From Rhodeus uyekii (Eukaryota; Chordata; Actinopteri; Cypriniformes; Acheilognathidae): a stretch of 64,000 nucleotides of DNA. The translations under genes were made by a program, and so were the position numbers. The notes beneath the pieces were generated by a model. It saw only the letters and a program-made list of their open reading frames with translations, was not told the origin of the DNA and did no database searches. Shown one piece after another: positions 1-10,251 of this stretch (the first letter of the stretch is position 1; each line of letters starts with the position of its first letter). The stretch covers positions 2,383,501 to 2,447,500 of the forward strand of contig JAWRVZ010000025.1 of assembly GCA_037043235.1 (NCBI GenBank). The letters run 5' to 3'.

Positions 1-545
1 TGCCATTACTAAACCAATGTGAGTTACTGAATTGATCTTACCAAAGTATGTATCCATCAACCAAAATCATCAAAATAGTGTTTGTCAATACAAATTTATG
101 AGTTAAGCCCTCTTCATTGCATGACATCATGAACAGTGTGAATCCATCTGCTATAATTTTTTACTAAATGGATATATTATTAATCCATATGTTTAATAAT
201 TTATTAGTTGTAGTGGATTTTAATTAATCAATGATCTTGCAATATTGCAGATGTGATTTAACACCATTCCTCCCTCACTTATAATTTATTGAGGAGGGAA
301 AGGTGAGGCAGCAACGATTGTCTGCAGTATAGTGCATTAATCAAGCAGGTCATTGTTGTGTTTAAGGCCAAAGCAGAACATCTTTTACTAATTTTTACTG
401 AGAATTTAATTTCACCATCGGCCCATTTCCTGACGAAAAATCTAATTATGTGTGAAACGTAATGCATGCAACGCATATTGTAATGCATGCCAACATTGAT
501 TACCTTTTCAAGTATTCATTTTAACCTATACTCAAAATAAAAATT
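1..545. other. Unassigned AT-rich DNA
   Basis: No protein similarity, RNA fold or terminal repeat was recognised. Short open frames here look random. Confidence 0.5.
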
Positions 546-611
546 GTGCTATATAGCACTAAAAGTTGTTCTTTGGCTTGTATGGGAACCACTTTAAGTG
601 CTATATAGCAC
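546..611. repeat. Pair of identical 14-bp palindromes
   Basis: The perfect palindrome GTGCTATATAGCAC occurs at 546-559 and again at 598-611, 52 bp apart, around a GGAACCACTTTAAG-type segment. This resembles the palindromic core of a short non-autonomous DNA transposon, but no target-site duplication was found. The family is not identified. Confidence 0.5.
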
Positions 612-919
612 CATTGCTTCAAGGAGAGAGACGGCCGTTCTACAGATAACTGTTATATAGTATGGTCTACTGTTACTATTTTCCCTCTTTAATTTGTGAT
701 GTTTGTAAGAGTGTTTCCCTTGTACTTGTTTTGTACTTCGCTCTTTACATGTTTGAGAGGAGGGTGCTGGTACGAAACCCATCTATAAGGGCTTGCATGA
801 CCAGTTTAATCGCCTTGAGTTTTCTTTCATTTCTATTTTCACCTGGACAGTCGTCAACCACCCTGAAAGCCGTTACAATGTGCAGCACATGCGCAGTGAA
901 CTTGGGGATCCAGACAACT
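612..919. other. Unassigned DNA
   Basis: No recognisable feature. The right edge grades into the pogo-like fragment that follows. Confidence 0.4.
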
Positions 920-1060
920 GATATTAAGTGGCGAATTTGGTCCTCTTCAGTGCTCAAGATATTAGGGTTCTGCGACATAACAGATGAGAAAATGCGTCGG
1001 TTCTACTTCAAAAATGTTGACTTAATAGGGTTGGCGAGTTAACCGAACTCGAGATAAGTG

Positions 1061-1063
<3 letters not shown>
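920..1063 (-). mobile_element. pogo/Tigger-like element, terminal fragment
   Basis: This stretch is the reverse complement of the left end of the complete element at 38509-39593. Shared blocks include the 'cttcaaaaatgttgac', 'ggcgagttaacc' and 'tcgagataagtg' regions. The last bases of the inverted repeat, which should read AACTCCACTG followed by TA, are missing: a long TC tract starts there instead. No coding capacity. Confidence 0.65.

Positions 1064-1064
<1 letters not shown>

Positions 1065-1133
<69 letters not shown>
1065..1133. repeat. (TC)n microsatellite
   Basis: About 34 uninterrupted TC units. It starts where the inverted repeat of the adjacent pogo-like fragment should end. Confidence 0.97.
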
Positions 1134-1135
<2 letters not shown>

Positions 1136-1331
1136 GAAAGGTTTCTGAAAGTCCGAGATTCGCCCCATAACAATTTTGAAACTCGCGCCGCATGCCGCCA
1201 TCTTAGTTATAGTAGACTCACCACCATCCTCCTGCTCTCCCATTGGTTCCTGATGCTAGCCAAGCCATGAGATCCTTCTTTCTAATTGGACAGCATCCCT
1301 CCCATCATGCATCTTCTATACGTACTGTCAT

Positions 1332-1706
1332 TGTAGGAGAGAGCGAGGACTCAATTGCTGGGAGGACAGGGTTTTATTCAAAAAATAGATAGTTTTATTC
1401 AAAACTCACGGTCATAAACACACGGACGACAGCAAGCGCGGCTCGCACAAGGCTTGAAACCGCGCCCACTCACATGACATAGAGCTCGCAAGAACGAGGG
1501 TAAACACCTGTTCTCATGAGCTCACGACAAGGACGAACACACGAGTAATGAATGCCCGAATCCCGATCCAAAACCGAAACTGAAACTAGACAAGACCAGT
1601 CTCGGGATCAGACATCATAACCCGCACATGAGACGTTACACAGACAAGCGCGCGGCTCGAATCCTCGAAGCCGTGCGCACACACACATCAAACACGAGAC
1701 ATTACA
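1332..1706 (-). mobile_element. Probable solo LTR, about 375 bp
   Basis: The block begins TGTAGGAGAG and ends GAGACATTACA, so it has TG...CA termini. Read on the minus strand it has the T-rich, ATAAAA-containing 3' portion usual for fish LTRs. The flanks GTCAT and GTAGT match at only three of five bases, so no clean target-site duplication supports the edges. The interior resembles the LTR-like block near 12.0-12.5 kb. Orientation and edges are inferred. Confidence 0.45.
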
Positions 1707-1839
1707 GTAGTGTCAGAGCTCTGCCACAAAACCAAGAAATTACTAGACCGAATGTGGCAGAACCCTGACGTGCTGGCGTGCTTTAGCTCAGCCACTCCGC
1801 ACCCGAAACTTTATTTTTTTTTATGTGTTTTCGTAAAGT

Positions 1840-2109
1840 TAAGTAAACGTACATTATCTGCCGTTTGTCCTCCTCCTCCTCTGCCGCCACTTTCGGACAT
1901 AGCCTCACTCGAAAGGTAAGCTTCGACATTTTACGTTATTTCATTGTTTATAGGTCAATTTAGCTTTATTATGACATTTAATGGGGTGTTTTTGGAGGGC
2001 TTGGAACGGATTAGCCATTTTAAATGTAAAATGTGTTCCAAGATACGAAAAACTCATTATACGAAGGCCGCCTCGGAACGGATTAATTTTGTATCTCGAG
2101 GTACCACTG
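1840..2109. mobile_element. Tigger-type DNA transposon end
   Basis: The right end reads GTATCTCGAGGTACCACTG followed by TA. That is the typical inverted terminus and TA target of Tigger-like mariner elements, and the interior has the usual 'ggaacggatta' repeats. The opposite end was not found. No transposase reading frame is recognisable. Confidence 0.6.
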
Positions 2110-2111
2110 TA

Positions 2112-3366
2112 TGTGTGTGCCTTTAACCAGGTGAGAATAGAAATAAAATGTACAGACTCAGATTTGGAAATCACTAAATCTTTCTCTAATACATTCAAAA
2201 GTGTTTTAAAAGGACTGAAAGACACCAAGCAATTACATAGCTTATTGCAAGTTTCAAAACACATTTAAAGTGAAATGTGTGGTAAAAGTTCTATCTGAAA
2301 TAGATAAAAGGTTTTCTATGCTGTTTGTAAATAAAATGTCAAATGAATGGTGGTAATTAAAGCTCTGTGGCATTTGGATATAATGTACCACCTTAAGCCC
2401 TAAATCAAACCAATGATATTAAGAAAAATGTGAGAACACATCAGATGAAGCAACCACATCTTTTAAGTCATCAAAGTCTGTTATCATGTTTGTTTGTGCT
2501 TTATAACTCTTGCTATGGCCCTCGTTTGATTTTATAAAACTGGGTATGGATCGAACATATAAAATCAATTGCAGACATTTTATGCAACTTAAGATGTCAA
2601 ACACCTTACTTTAATCTAACAACAGCTGAAAAACAATTTAAACAGCAAATCAATACCAGAGTCACAAAAGATGTTTACAAAAATATATTAACAAATAAAG
2701 GCAAGGAAAAGCAACAGTAAATAGATCGGTCAGATCGCAGCAGATCTTGCTTAACTCCCAATAAAATAACAGGTGAGTGTAACCAAATTTTCTTTTTTAC
2801 TTTACAGGTACCATGGAGGTTAACAGTAAAGGAACAAAAAAAAATTGGTGTTTCTTAAGCAAAGGAGTTTCATCCTGCAGTGACAGACTAGTTTAAGAGC
2901 CAATGGGGGCAGCGCATCCAGGCTCAACTGTCAACGTGAGGGAAGAGCGACAGCATGCGAGTCAAAGGAAGTAGCTGTGTGGAGCAAAATGCAAATACTT
3001 TGAAAGCACTGATCAACTTTAATAAGTGACTGAATATTATAGAGATATTGACTCTGAGTGGACGATAGCTTGAGAGAGCTGTCAGTGGAGTAAGTGGTGG
3101 ACGAGGCGATTATCTAGTTATTGAGGCTAATGTGGATCCATGGGACATTGCGAGTGAACTTGTTATAGTGCACGAGTGATTCCCTTAGTGAGTGATATAG
3201 TAAAATATAGTAAATAAGCGAGTATTTCAAATTGATTTGTGTGTGCATAATGTTGAGTCGACGCCATTTTACACGCACCCTAAAGCCAATGAGTGACAGA
3301 GATTTAGTGTGTTCAGTAAGTGTTGTAATGTTCAGTTAATGGTTATTTAAACATGTTTTATGGTAA
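2112..3366. other. Unassigned DNA
   Basis: No gene or repeat family recognised; AT-rich with several A or T runs. Confidence 0.5.
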
Positions 3367-3428
3367 AATGTTAACTGATATGTTAATGTTAACATATGTT
3401 AATGTTAATGTTAACAAAATGTTAATGT
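3367..3428. repeat. Degenerate (TGTTAA)-type tandem repeat
   Basis: TGTTAA and TGTTAATGTTAACA units recur irregularly. The GTTAAC cores make it locally palindromic. Confidence 0.75.
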
Positions 3429-4171
3429 TTATTGATTATTATTTCTGCCTTGTGTTTCTATAAGGCTGGGTTTTTTTTTTTTTTTTTAATTGAATCAACT
3501 AATTGAACTTTGAGCTGGACTGATTAATTCTGTGGAGTGAAACAGAATGATATTCTGTGTACCTGATTTAATTGAGTGAATGATTTCTATTTCTATCTAT
3601 TGCTGAACATGTTATTTTTATAAGGTTGACTTTTTTTTTCCATGTGGTTGTACATAATCAGACCGACACTGTTGATTTCAAACATTTCATTTATTTCTTT
3701 TATTTGTATTAAGATAAATGTGGTTCAAAAAATGTTTAGCAAATTACAGGAATTATTAACTTTGCGATTTTATCAAATTTCAAAAGACAGTTTTGCATTG
3801 GTCACTCACCTACTTTGAGTTGCCATTCTCTTTCCAGAAGCTGTGCCCTTCTTCTGATATATATAGGCCCATATTGAGTACTATGCAAGTGTGACACGTC
3901 AGACACATACATGCTATATGAGTTTTCTAGGCCTCTGCTTCCCTCGCTGTGTGTTCTAAATAACTAAAAATGCTAAATTAAATCCACTATGCATTACTGA
4001 CAAAAATGGCAAAGAAGTGAAATGATAAATGAAAAGCCAAATAAAGCTATAATGAAAAAATGGATCACGCTAATGAAGCAGAGTGAGTTGAGGCATATGT
4101 CAGAAATCCCTGGTGATATCACTCCCTTCCCATTGGGAATGAACTCCAATAATAAATTAAAGACAGGTTCA
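3429..4171. other. Unassigned DNA
   Basis: Nothing recognised apart from a T run near 3471-3487. Confidence 0.5.
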
Positions 4172-4246
4172 GATACAAAGTCCGCATCTCAAGTGTGATA
4201 AACTCCAGTCTCTTCGGAGGCGTGGGTTCGAATCCCACCGCTATCA
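4172..4246 (+). pseudogene. tRNA-Leu-like pseudogene
   Basis: From 4203 to 4246 the sequence matches the 3' half of a eukaryotic tRNA-Leu: 3' side of the anticodon stem (CTCCAG), long variable arm (TCTCTTCGGAGG), T arm with GGTTCGAATCC, and an acceptor strand CGCTATC. An acceptor partner GATAC lies at 4172. The D arm and anticodon stem-loop are eroded: the whole is about 75 nt where about 82 is usual, and no anticodon can be read safely. It could be a relic tRNA gene or the head of a tRNA-derived SINE. The 3' half is convincing; the 5' half is weak. Confidence 0.7.
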
Positions 4247-5020
4247 TCAAATGTGATTCAGACGAGCAAACCAGCTTGCCTTCGGGGATAAAGGTGAGTG
4301 CGTAAGGGATGTAAAAAGGATGTTACACTCATAGAAGCTCTTAGTGCAAGGTGAAATTTATTTACAATGTCCAAAATATAGTCCACAGTGAAGAGTATAT
4401 ACAAGTGGCATAACAAAAAAAAAAAAAAAAAAAATCCTCAAAGAAACAACAAAAAGGGAAATAAACCAAAAAAATACTCTAACAGAATTTCCACAGTATA
4501 TCAGAGGGTTTGAGGCGTTTTGCTGAGGCACTATAATAGCACTCATCGACTTGATTAACAATTCCTGAATTTAGGTTTGTCCTTGGCTTTGATAAGCCAA
4601 ATCCTGCGCCTTTTTGGGCCATGCCATTCCCAGCTAAGTATTTAATTATATAAGTATATAAGTACCACATTTAACTTAACATGTTAGTGTCACGGTGCAA
4701 ACCTGTGACTATGTTTGTGACTGACGCACGCACACACCCATGCCCTGTTAACACGACTGACACTGGCATTGACAATCTTAACTGTATTGTGTATTGTCTG
4801 TATAAATTACCAGGTCTACTTGATCTACCAGCATTTATTGATAAGTGTTGTGAGCCAGTATCAAAGAGGCATCAAAGAGACTAATTTCAGACAGTATCAA
4901 AGAGGCATTTACCAAACCTTTTATAAAGTCTGTTAAAGTTTGGTTTATTGGTGGATCTGAATTGTTGCCATCTTAGTGGTGCATCACACTTGCGTGTGAT
5001 GTCACAGGGGATTCCATTAG
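4247..5020. other. Unassigned DNA
   Basis: An A run lies near 4411-4432. No gene was recognised. Confidence 0.5.
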
Positions 5021-5594
5021 TTGTGTTTGTAAAATGTATATATTTATTTTTTATTTATATTGGTTTTGTGTGTCTGTATGATGTATTGCTTATGATATGC
5101 ATGTTGTTGTTGATATTGTTTATTATTATTATTATTTATGTGGTTTTATGTCAAGTATGTTTGTCTTTAATATGTTTAACTGTAGGATGGTACAATCCAG
5201 GGGGAGGAGTCAGGCCTATAAGTCAAGTCAAAGTCAAAGTCAGCTTTATTGTCAATTCTGCAATATATACAGTGCATACATATAGAGAATTGAAATTCCG
5301 TTACTCTCAGACCCAAGGCGAATACAGTTAACAATAACAATAATTTAACAGTAACAACAACAACAACAGAAGATGAAGATAAAATACAATAAAATTAAAC
5401 TAGATGGATAAAGTGAGTTATGGAGGTAAAGTGGCGATGGCAAATAGTGCAAACAATAGTAAATAGTAATAGTGCAATTACAAATTAAGGCAGTGCAAAT
5501 GTAATAGGAGAGAAATGCAAGGACAACATAATGAGGTGGATGAATAAGAGAATAACTGATGGTGGGTAGGGGGTGGGGGGGGGGGATTCAGAGA

Positions 5595-6929
5595 TCAGGT
5601 CCTTGGTGCAGAAGAGGGGAGAGGTGGCAGAGTCGGGAGAGAGTTCAATGCCCTGACAGCTTGGGGTATGAAGCTGTCCTTCAGTCTGTTGGTCCGTGCC
5701 TGGAGACTGCGTAGTCTCCTCCCTGATGGCAGCAGACTGAAGAGGCTGTGGGATGGGTGGGAGGGGTCCCTAGCAATAGCAAGGGCTTTTCGGGAGAGGC
5801 GGGTGTTATAGATGTCCTGGAGGGGTGGGAGAGAGACACCAACGATCTTCTCAGCTGCTCTCACTATGCGCTGCAGTGCCTTGCGGCAGGATGCGTTGCA
5901 GGCGCCGTACCACACAGTGATGCAGCTGGTCAGAATGCTCTCGATGGTGCCTCTGTAGAAGGTGCGCATGATGGGGGCTGAGGCTCCGGCTCTTCTCAGC
6001 TTACGGAGGAAGTATAGTCGCTGCTGCGATTTCTTAATCAGTGCTGTGGTGTTGGTGGTCCAGGAGAGGTCTTCCGTGATATGAACACCCAGAAATTTGG
6101 TACTCCTCACCCTTTCCACGGTCGCACCGTTGATAGTCAGAGGAGCATGCTGGGTGTGCATTCTTCTGAAGTCAACAACAATCTCCTTCGTCTTCTTCAC
6201 GTTCAGAGAGAGATTGTTGTCGCCGCACCACCTGGCCAGGCGGCTCACCTCACTCCTGAAGTTTGTCTCATCGCCGTTGCTAATGAGACCAACTACAGTC
6301 GTGTCGTCCGCAAATTTGATTATTAAATTGCTGTTGTGTGTGGGTGTGCAGTCGTGTGTAAGCAGAGTGAAGAGGAGTGGGCTCAACACACAACCCTGAG
6401 GGGTTCCAGTGTTCATGATGATGGTGCTGGAAGTGTTGCTGCCGACCCGTACTGCCTGAGGTCTTCCTGTCAGGAAGTCCAGCAACCAGTTGCACAGTGA
6501 AGTGCTGAGTCCCAGCTGAGACAGTTTGTGAGTGAGCTGTTGAGGGATGATTGTATTGAAAGCTGAACTAAAGTCTATGAACAGCATTCTGACATAAGTG
6601 TCTTTATTGTCCAGGTGCGTGAGTGCTGAGTGGATGGCAGTGGTGATGGCATCATCGGTCGAGCGTTTTGACCGGTATGCAAATTGGTAGGGGTCCAGGG
6701 AGGGGGGGAGGACAGACTTAATGTGGTGCATGACTAGCCGCTCAAAGCACTTCATAAGGATGGGGGTAAGTGCGACTGGGCGGTAGTCATTGAAGCCGGA
6801 TGGAGATGAATTCTTTGGGACTGGAATGATGGTGGTCGCTTTGAAGCAGGTGGGGACAACAGCTTGACTCAGTGAGATGTTGAAGATGTCTGTGAAGACA
6901 TCGGTGAGTTCCTCTGCACAGTCCCTCAA
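5595..6929 (-). pseudogene. LINE reverse transcriptase domain
   Basis: A 444-residue open stretch holds the C-terminal part of the LINE polyprotein. The fingers motif is near residues 36-53 (PVPKNSSPSGFNDYRPVAL). Motif A is FIDFSSAFNTI (118-127), motif B GTPQGCVLSP (175-184) and motif C FADD (206-209), with Phe in place of the usual Tyr. The block LNVKKTKEIVVDFRR follows. The C-terminus is complete, ending with the DSFIPQAVRALNS region typical of this group. The enzyme would copy LINE RNA at a nicked chromosomal target. The apparent Met start is not real: this frame is the continuation of the endonuclease reading frame, displaced by an indel around 6926-6935. Confidence 0.9.
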
Positions 6930-8629
6930 TACAGGAATCCAGGAATGTTGTCAGGACCTGGAGCTTTGCGTGCGTTGACCCTGCTGAGGGATCTTCTCAC
7001 GCTGTCCCTGGGCAGTGACAACATCTGGTCATCGGGAGGAGGTGGTGACTTCTGTGCAGTGGTGCTGTTGTGTGCTTCAAAGCGAGCGAAGAAAGTGTTC
7101 AGCTCATTTAGAAGGGGTGTGGAGCTGTCACACGTCCGTGCAGGGGGTTTGTAGTCCGTGAGGGTCTGAATCCCCTGCCACAGGCTCCTTGTGTCTCTGC
7201 TGTCGCTGAAACGATGGGCTATCCTCCTGGAGTACTGTCTCTTAGCCTTCCTGATGCCATGTGACAGGTTGGCCCTTGCTGTCCTCAGGCCCACCTCATC
7301 TCCAGCTCTGAAGGCAGCGTTACGCGTCTTCAGAAGTCTGTAGACATTCCCTGTCAGCCATGGTTTTTGGTTGGGCCAGATGGTGATGGACTTAGTGACT
7401 GTTACATCCTCAATGCACTTGGTGATGTAAGAAGTAACAGTCTCTGAGTACTCCTGGAGGTCTGTGATGTTATTGTAAGTTGCAGCTTGTTTGAACATGT
7501 CCCAGTCAGTGGTGTCAAAGCAGTCTTGAAGAGCCTCTGATGACCCATCAGGCCAGACTTGAATCTGCTTCAGGACTGGTTTGGTGACTTTCACAAGTGG
7601 TCTGTATGCTGGCATTAGCATAACAGTGATGTGATCTGAAGCACCAATGTGGGGGAGGGGGAGGGCTTTGTAAGCACCTCTCTGTGTGGTATATACAAAG
7701 TCCAGAGTATTATTTCCACGTGTAGGAAAGTCAATGTGCTGATGAACTTTTGGAAACACACTCTTTAAGTCCGCATGATTGAAATCCCCAGCCAAGATGA
7801 GAAAAGCATCCGGGTGGGCTGTCTGCTGATCACTGATGTGTTTATACAGATCATTAAGTGCCTCACTCCTGTTGTTGTTGTTGGAGCTGGGGGGGATGTA
7901 TACAGCAACAAGTATAATAGCTGTATATTCCCGCGGCAGATAAAACGGCCGACACTTAATAATCATAAACTCCACCAGGGGTGAGCAGTGTTTGCAGACC
8001 ACAACAGCATCGCGGCACCACGCATCATTGGTGTAAACACAGAGTCCGCCGCCGCGGGTCTTACCTCCCTCGACGAGCACTCTGTCCGCGCGATGGCATG
8101 TAAGCCGATCGAGCTGAATGGCGCTGTCCGGAACGCTGTTGTTGAGCCATGTTTCCGTGAATACAAAAACACAACAGTCTCTAACAGTCTTCTGAGTGGA
8201 GCAAAGAAGACGAAGATCATCCAGTTTATTGTCCAACGAGCGAACGTTGGCCAAAATGATGGTGGGAATAGCAGGCTTGTGTGGGTTAGCCGCTAGTCTG
8301 ACACGAATACCTCCGCGCTTCCCCCTTTTCTGTCTCCTCTCACCCCGTTTGTGGCGCTTCCACTGCGGGAGAGGTGCAGTAGTAAGGGACGGCAGTGTAG
8401 TAGTCCTCCGGAGAAGACCATGGTCCCGCAGCTCTTGTCCGAGCGTCGAGTCTGGGTTGGAAACTGTAGTTTTTCCAACCTCAAGCAGAAACTCACGTGT
8501 GTATCTGTGTTTCCAAACGAACGGACGCGACAAGGACGTACAAAAACACCGTGATTTACACGACGAAAAACACAAAAACGCCGATCCGTCGGGAGAGAGA
8601 GAAGCCGCTGCGTGTGCACGCGCCGCCAT
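6926..8629 (-). pseudogene. LINE N-terminal region and AP endonuclease
   Basis: A 567-residue frame. Residues 1-120 are Ser/Arg/Lys-rich and were not recognised. Residues about 121-345 form an exonuclease-endonuclease-phosphatase fold: LANVRSLDNKLDDL, FTETWLN, AGDFNH and GASDH carry its metal-binding and catalytic positions. The rest is the linker into RT and ends with KAPGPDNIPG, which is the first RT block. The frame then runs into a stop, while the next RT codons continue in another frame, so a small indel broke the gene. The endonuclease would nick target DNA to prime reverse transcription. The start ATG lies within the first 20 bases of the element. Confidence 0.88.
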
Positions 8630-8633
8630 CTTG
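8621..8633 (-). promoter_or_regulatory. YY1-like motif at the LINE 5' end
   Basis: On the minus strand CAAGATGGCGGCG matches the YY1 consensus core AAGATGGCGGC. It lies within about 10-20 bp of the inferred 5' end and includes the ORF start codon. Human L1 has a YY1 site in the same relative position, where it helps fix the transcription start. Function here is inferred. Confidence 0.55.
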
Positions 8634-9007
8634 AAGAACTATAAAATGGCTCCAGTGACACAGTGTGGGGAGGGTAATGGTAGTTTGTCTTGGCTGTGTG
8701 AGCTGCTGATACAATAAAATCTCTTAAAGTGGAAACAACAGTTTTTCCTGATGTCATTTTTGATTTCCATCTGCCGGTCATCCTAACAATTAGAATAAAT
8801 TATTACTACTACTACTAATAATAAATTCCACACTTGAATCACATAATCAATTAAACACAATACACTTATTACATAAACACACACAAATACCGATTCACAC
8901 TAGACAATGGTTTCATCAGGTTCCGGTTGTGTTGCACCGGCACTACACAGGCCATGACTGTAAGGGTAGGCAAGGAGAGGGAATCAGTTGGGGGAAGAGA
9001 TTTATTG

Positions 9008-9406
9008 ATTTACAAAGTTGCTCTTCTATCAGCTTGAATCAGTCGGCCCATTCTCCTTTGACCTCTAGCATCAACAAGGCCTTTTTGCCCACAGTACAAA
9101 CACAGACTGGATGTTTTTCCCTTTTCACACGATTCTTTGTAAACCCTAGAAATGGTTGTGCGTGAAAATCCCAGTAACTGAGCAGATTGTGAATTACTCA
9201 GACCGGCCTGTCTGATACCAACAACCATGCCACACTCAAAATTGCTTAAATCACCTTTCTTTCCCATTCTGACATTCAGTTTGGAGTTCAAGAGATTGTC
9301 CAGGACCACACCCCTAAATACATTGATTGCCATTGATTGCAACTGCCTTGTGATTGGTTGATGAGAAATTGAAAAGGTGTTCCTAATAATCTTTTAGGTG
9401 AATGTG
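9008..9406 (-). mobile_element. Tc1-like family I, 5' fragment with transposase N-terminus
   Basis: Minus strand: an end with CCTAAAAGATTATTAGGAAC near 9405 leads into MGKKGDLSNFE, then the paired helix-turn-helix region (SNSQSAQLLGFSRTTISRV) and ADRRATL, at which point homology stops at 9008. In Tc1 enzymes these N-terminal helices bind the inverted repeats. The catalytic DDE part is absent. Two further relics of this family lie at 46291-46970 and 50925-51335. Confidence 0.82.
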
Positions 9407-9422
9407 TGTGTACATATATAAA

Positions 9423-10251
9423 CAGTGGAATCTGCTTATGTCGACGGTCTCAGCAGTTGCAAAAAAGTATTGAGATAACCGAGGATCGAGATAACCAAAA
9501 GCCAATATTGCGATTTGTTTGATGAAGCTATCTGAATGCTATAAAAATATACATACACTGTATATGTTTGCTAACAACAAAAGGCATTTGTGCACCAACT
9601 AACAGCAGAGATTTACCAGTGTACAATAAAAACCACCTTTGATTCTCGATACAAACCTTTAATTATATTCTCCAACATTGCAAACACAATTTCACACACA
9701 GCATAAACCGTCACATAAACACATTCGCTCATAACAATCATTTCGCTCTGACATAGTTCTAAATAGTATTGCATACATGGTTACTATGGTTTCTTTAAAG
9801 TCTAAAATGCTATGTTGCGTTTTGCCTTTAAAAGTCTGCTTAAAAAACAAATGCTTCTATCAGTAAGGACACCTTTGTCGATGTCAATGTGTAACGCGTT
9901 TACTCTCTAGGAGAGGCCGGATAGCTCGCCTAAACGTAGAGTGAAGCACTAGTAAGACACAACTGATGTTCCACAGGAGGGATCCTTTATTTTCAAGAAC
10001 TGTCCATCCTACGCTCACCGGAGCAGTTTGCAAACAAAGCTTCATGCACAATCTCGTTACTAAACAACAAGGAAAAAAAATAGTAAGAGCAACAGAAAAG
10101 AAAACCATGGGAAACATCACTCTGCATACATACGATGCTTTCCCCGCTCGCGCTCCGTTTGCATACACTATTTTCTCCACTTGAGAGAGTGAAAAATCGC
10201 TCCGCCTTAAAAGAGCATTACCCACAATAACTCGTTACAAATGTAATCTGT
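9423..10251 (-). mobile_element. pogo/Tigger-like fragment interrupted by a solo LTR
   Basis: It begins CAGTGGAATCTGCTTATGTC, the family's right-hand terminus, and contains 'gtcgacggtc', 'gagataacc' and 'tttgatgaagc' blocks shared with the copies at 28, 32 and 38 kb. Around 9750-9889 it is the reverse complement of the transposase 3' end seen at 28840-28970. An LTR splits it at 9890-10239. Homology is lost soon after 10250, so the other terminus is missing. Confidence 0.75.
9890..10239 (-). mobile_element. Solo LTR, 350 bp, TSD AATG
   Basis: Termini TGTAACGCG and CTCGTTACA form short inverted repeats. The 4-bp sequence AATG flanks both sides (9886-9889 and 10240-10243). The minus-strand orientation gives an AATAAA signal near the 3' third. 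The pogo-like copy at 28830-28850 shows the same sequence without the LTR, which supports both edges. LTR family not identified. Confidence 0.85.

Larger units (their letters stand above)
5222..8644 (-). mobile_element. L2/CR1-type non-LTR retrotransposon, nearly full length
   Basis: About 3.4 kb on the minus strand: an N-terminal region, an AP-type endonuclease, a reverse transcriptase and a 3' untranslated region ending in TGACTT-type repeats (plus strand 5222-5240), which suits the tandem-repeat tails of the CR1/L2 group. The 5' end starts with AAGATGGCGGC. Six bases, CTATAA, occur on both sides (5216-5221 and 8639-8644), a possible short target-site duplication. The only obvious coding lesion is one frameshift between endonuclease and RT domains, so the copy is fairly young. 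Rex1 or another CR1-group clade is possible. Confidence 0.85.
5021..8788 (+). mobile_element. Probable solo LTR split by a LINE
   Basis: Joining 5021-5221 to 8645-8788 gives a segment of about 345 bp flanked by the 5-bp repeat ATTAG (5016-5020 and 8789-8793). It ends CCTAACA. It has a GC-rich GGAGGAGTC stretch and a TATA box (CCTATAAAAT, rebuilt across the insertion) in the middle, and an AATAAA signal near 8713, which is the order expected of U3, R and U5. The start reads TTGTG where TG is usual, so the left edge may be off by a base. The LTR class is not determined. This is an inference from structure. Confidence 0.5.

Noticed and set aside
1008..1243. Arg-Glu and Ser-Leu dipeptide-repeat proteins
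   Set aside because: Translations of the (TC)n microsatellite.
1134..1331. Promoter or 5' exon of a host gene (CCAAT-like and ATGGCGGC-like words)
   Set aside because: No open exon, splice signals or CpG-rich extent follow; single motifs are insufficient.
6926..6929. Programmed frameshift or stop-start reinitiation between LINE domains
   Set aside because: The overlap lies inside a conserved RT block, which is not where this group divides ORFs; a chance indel is simpler.
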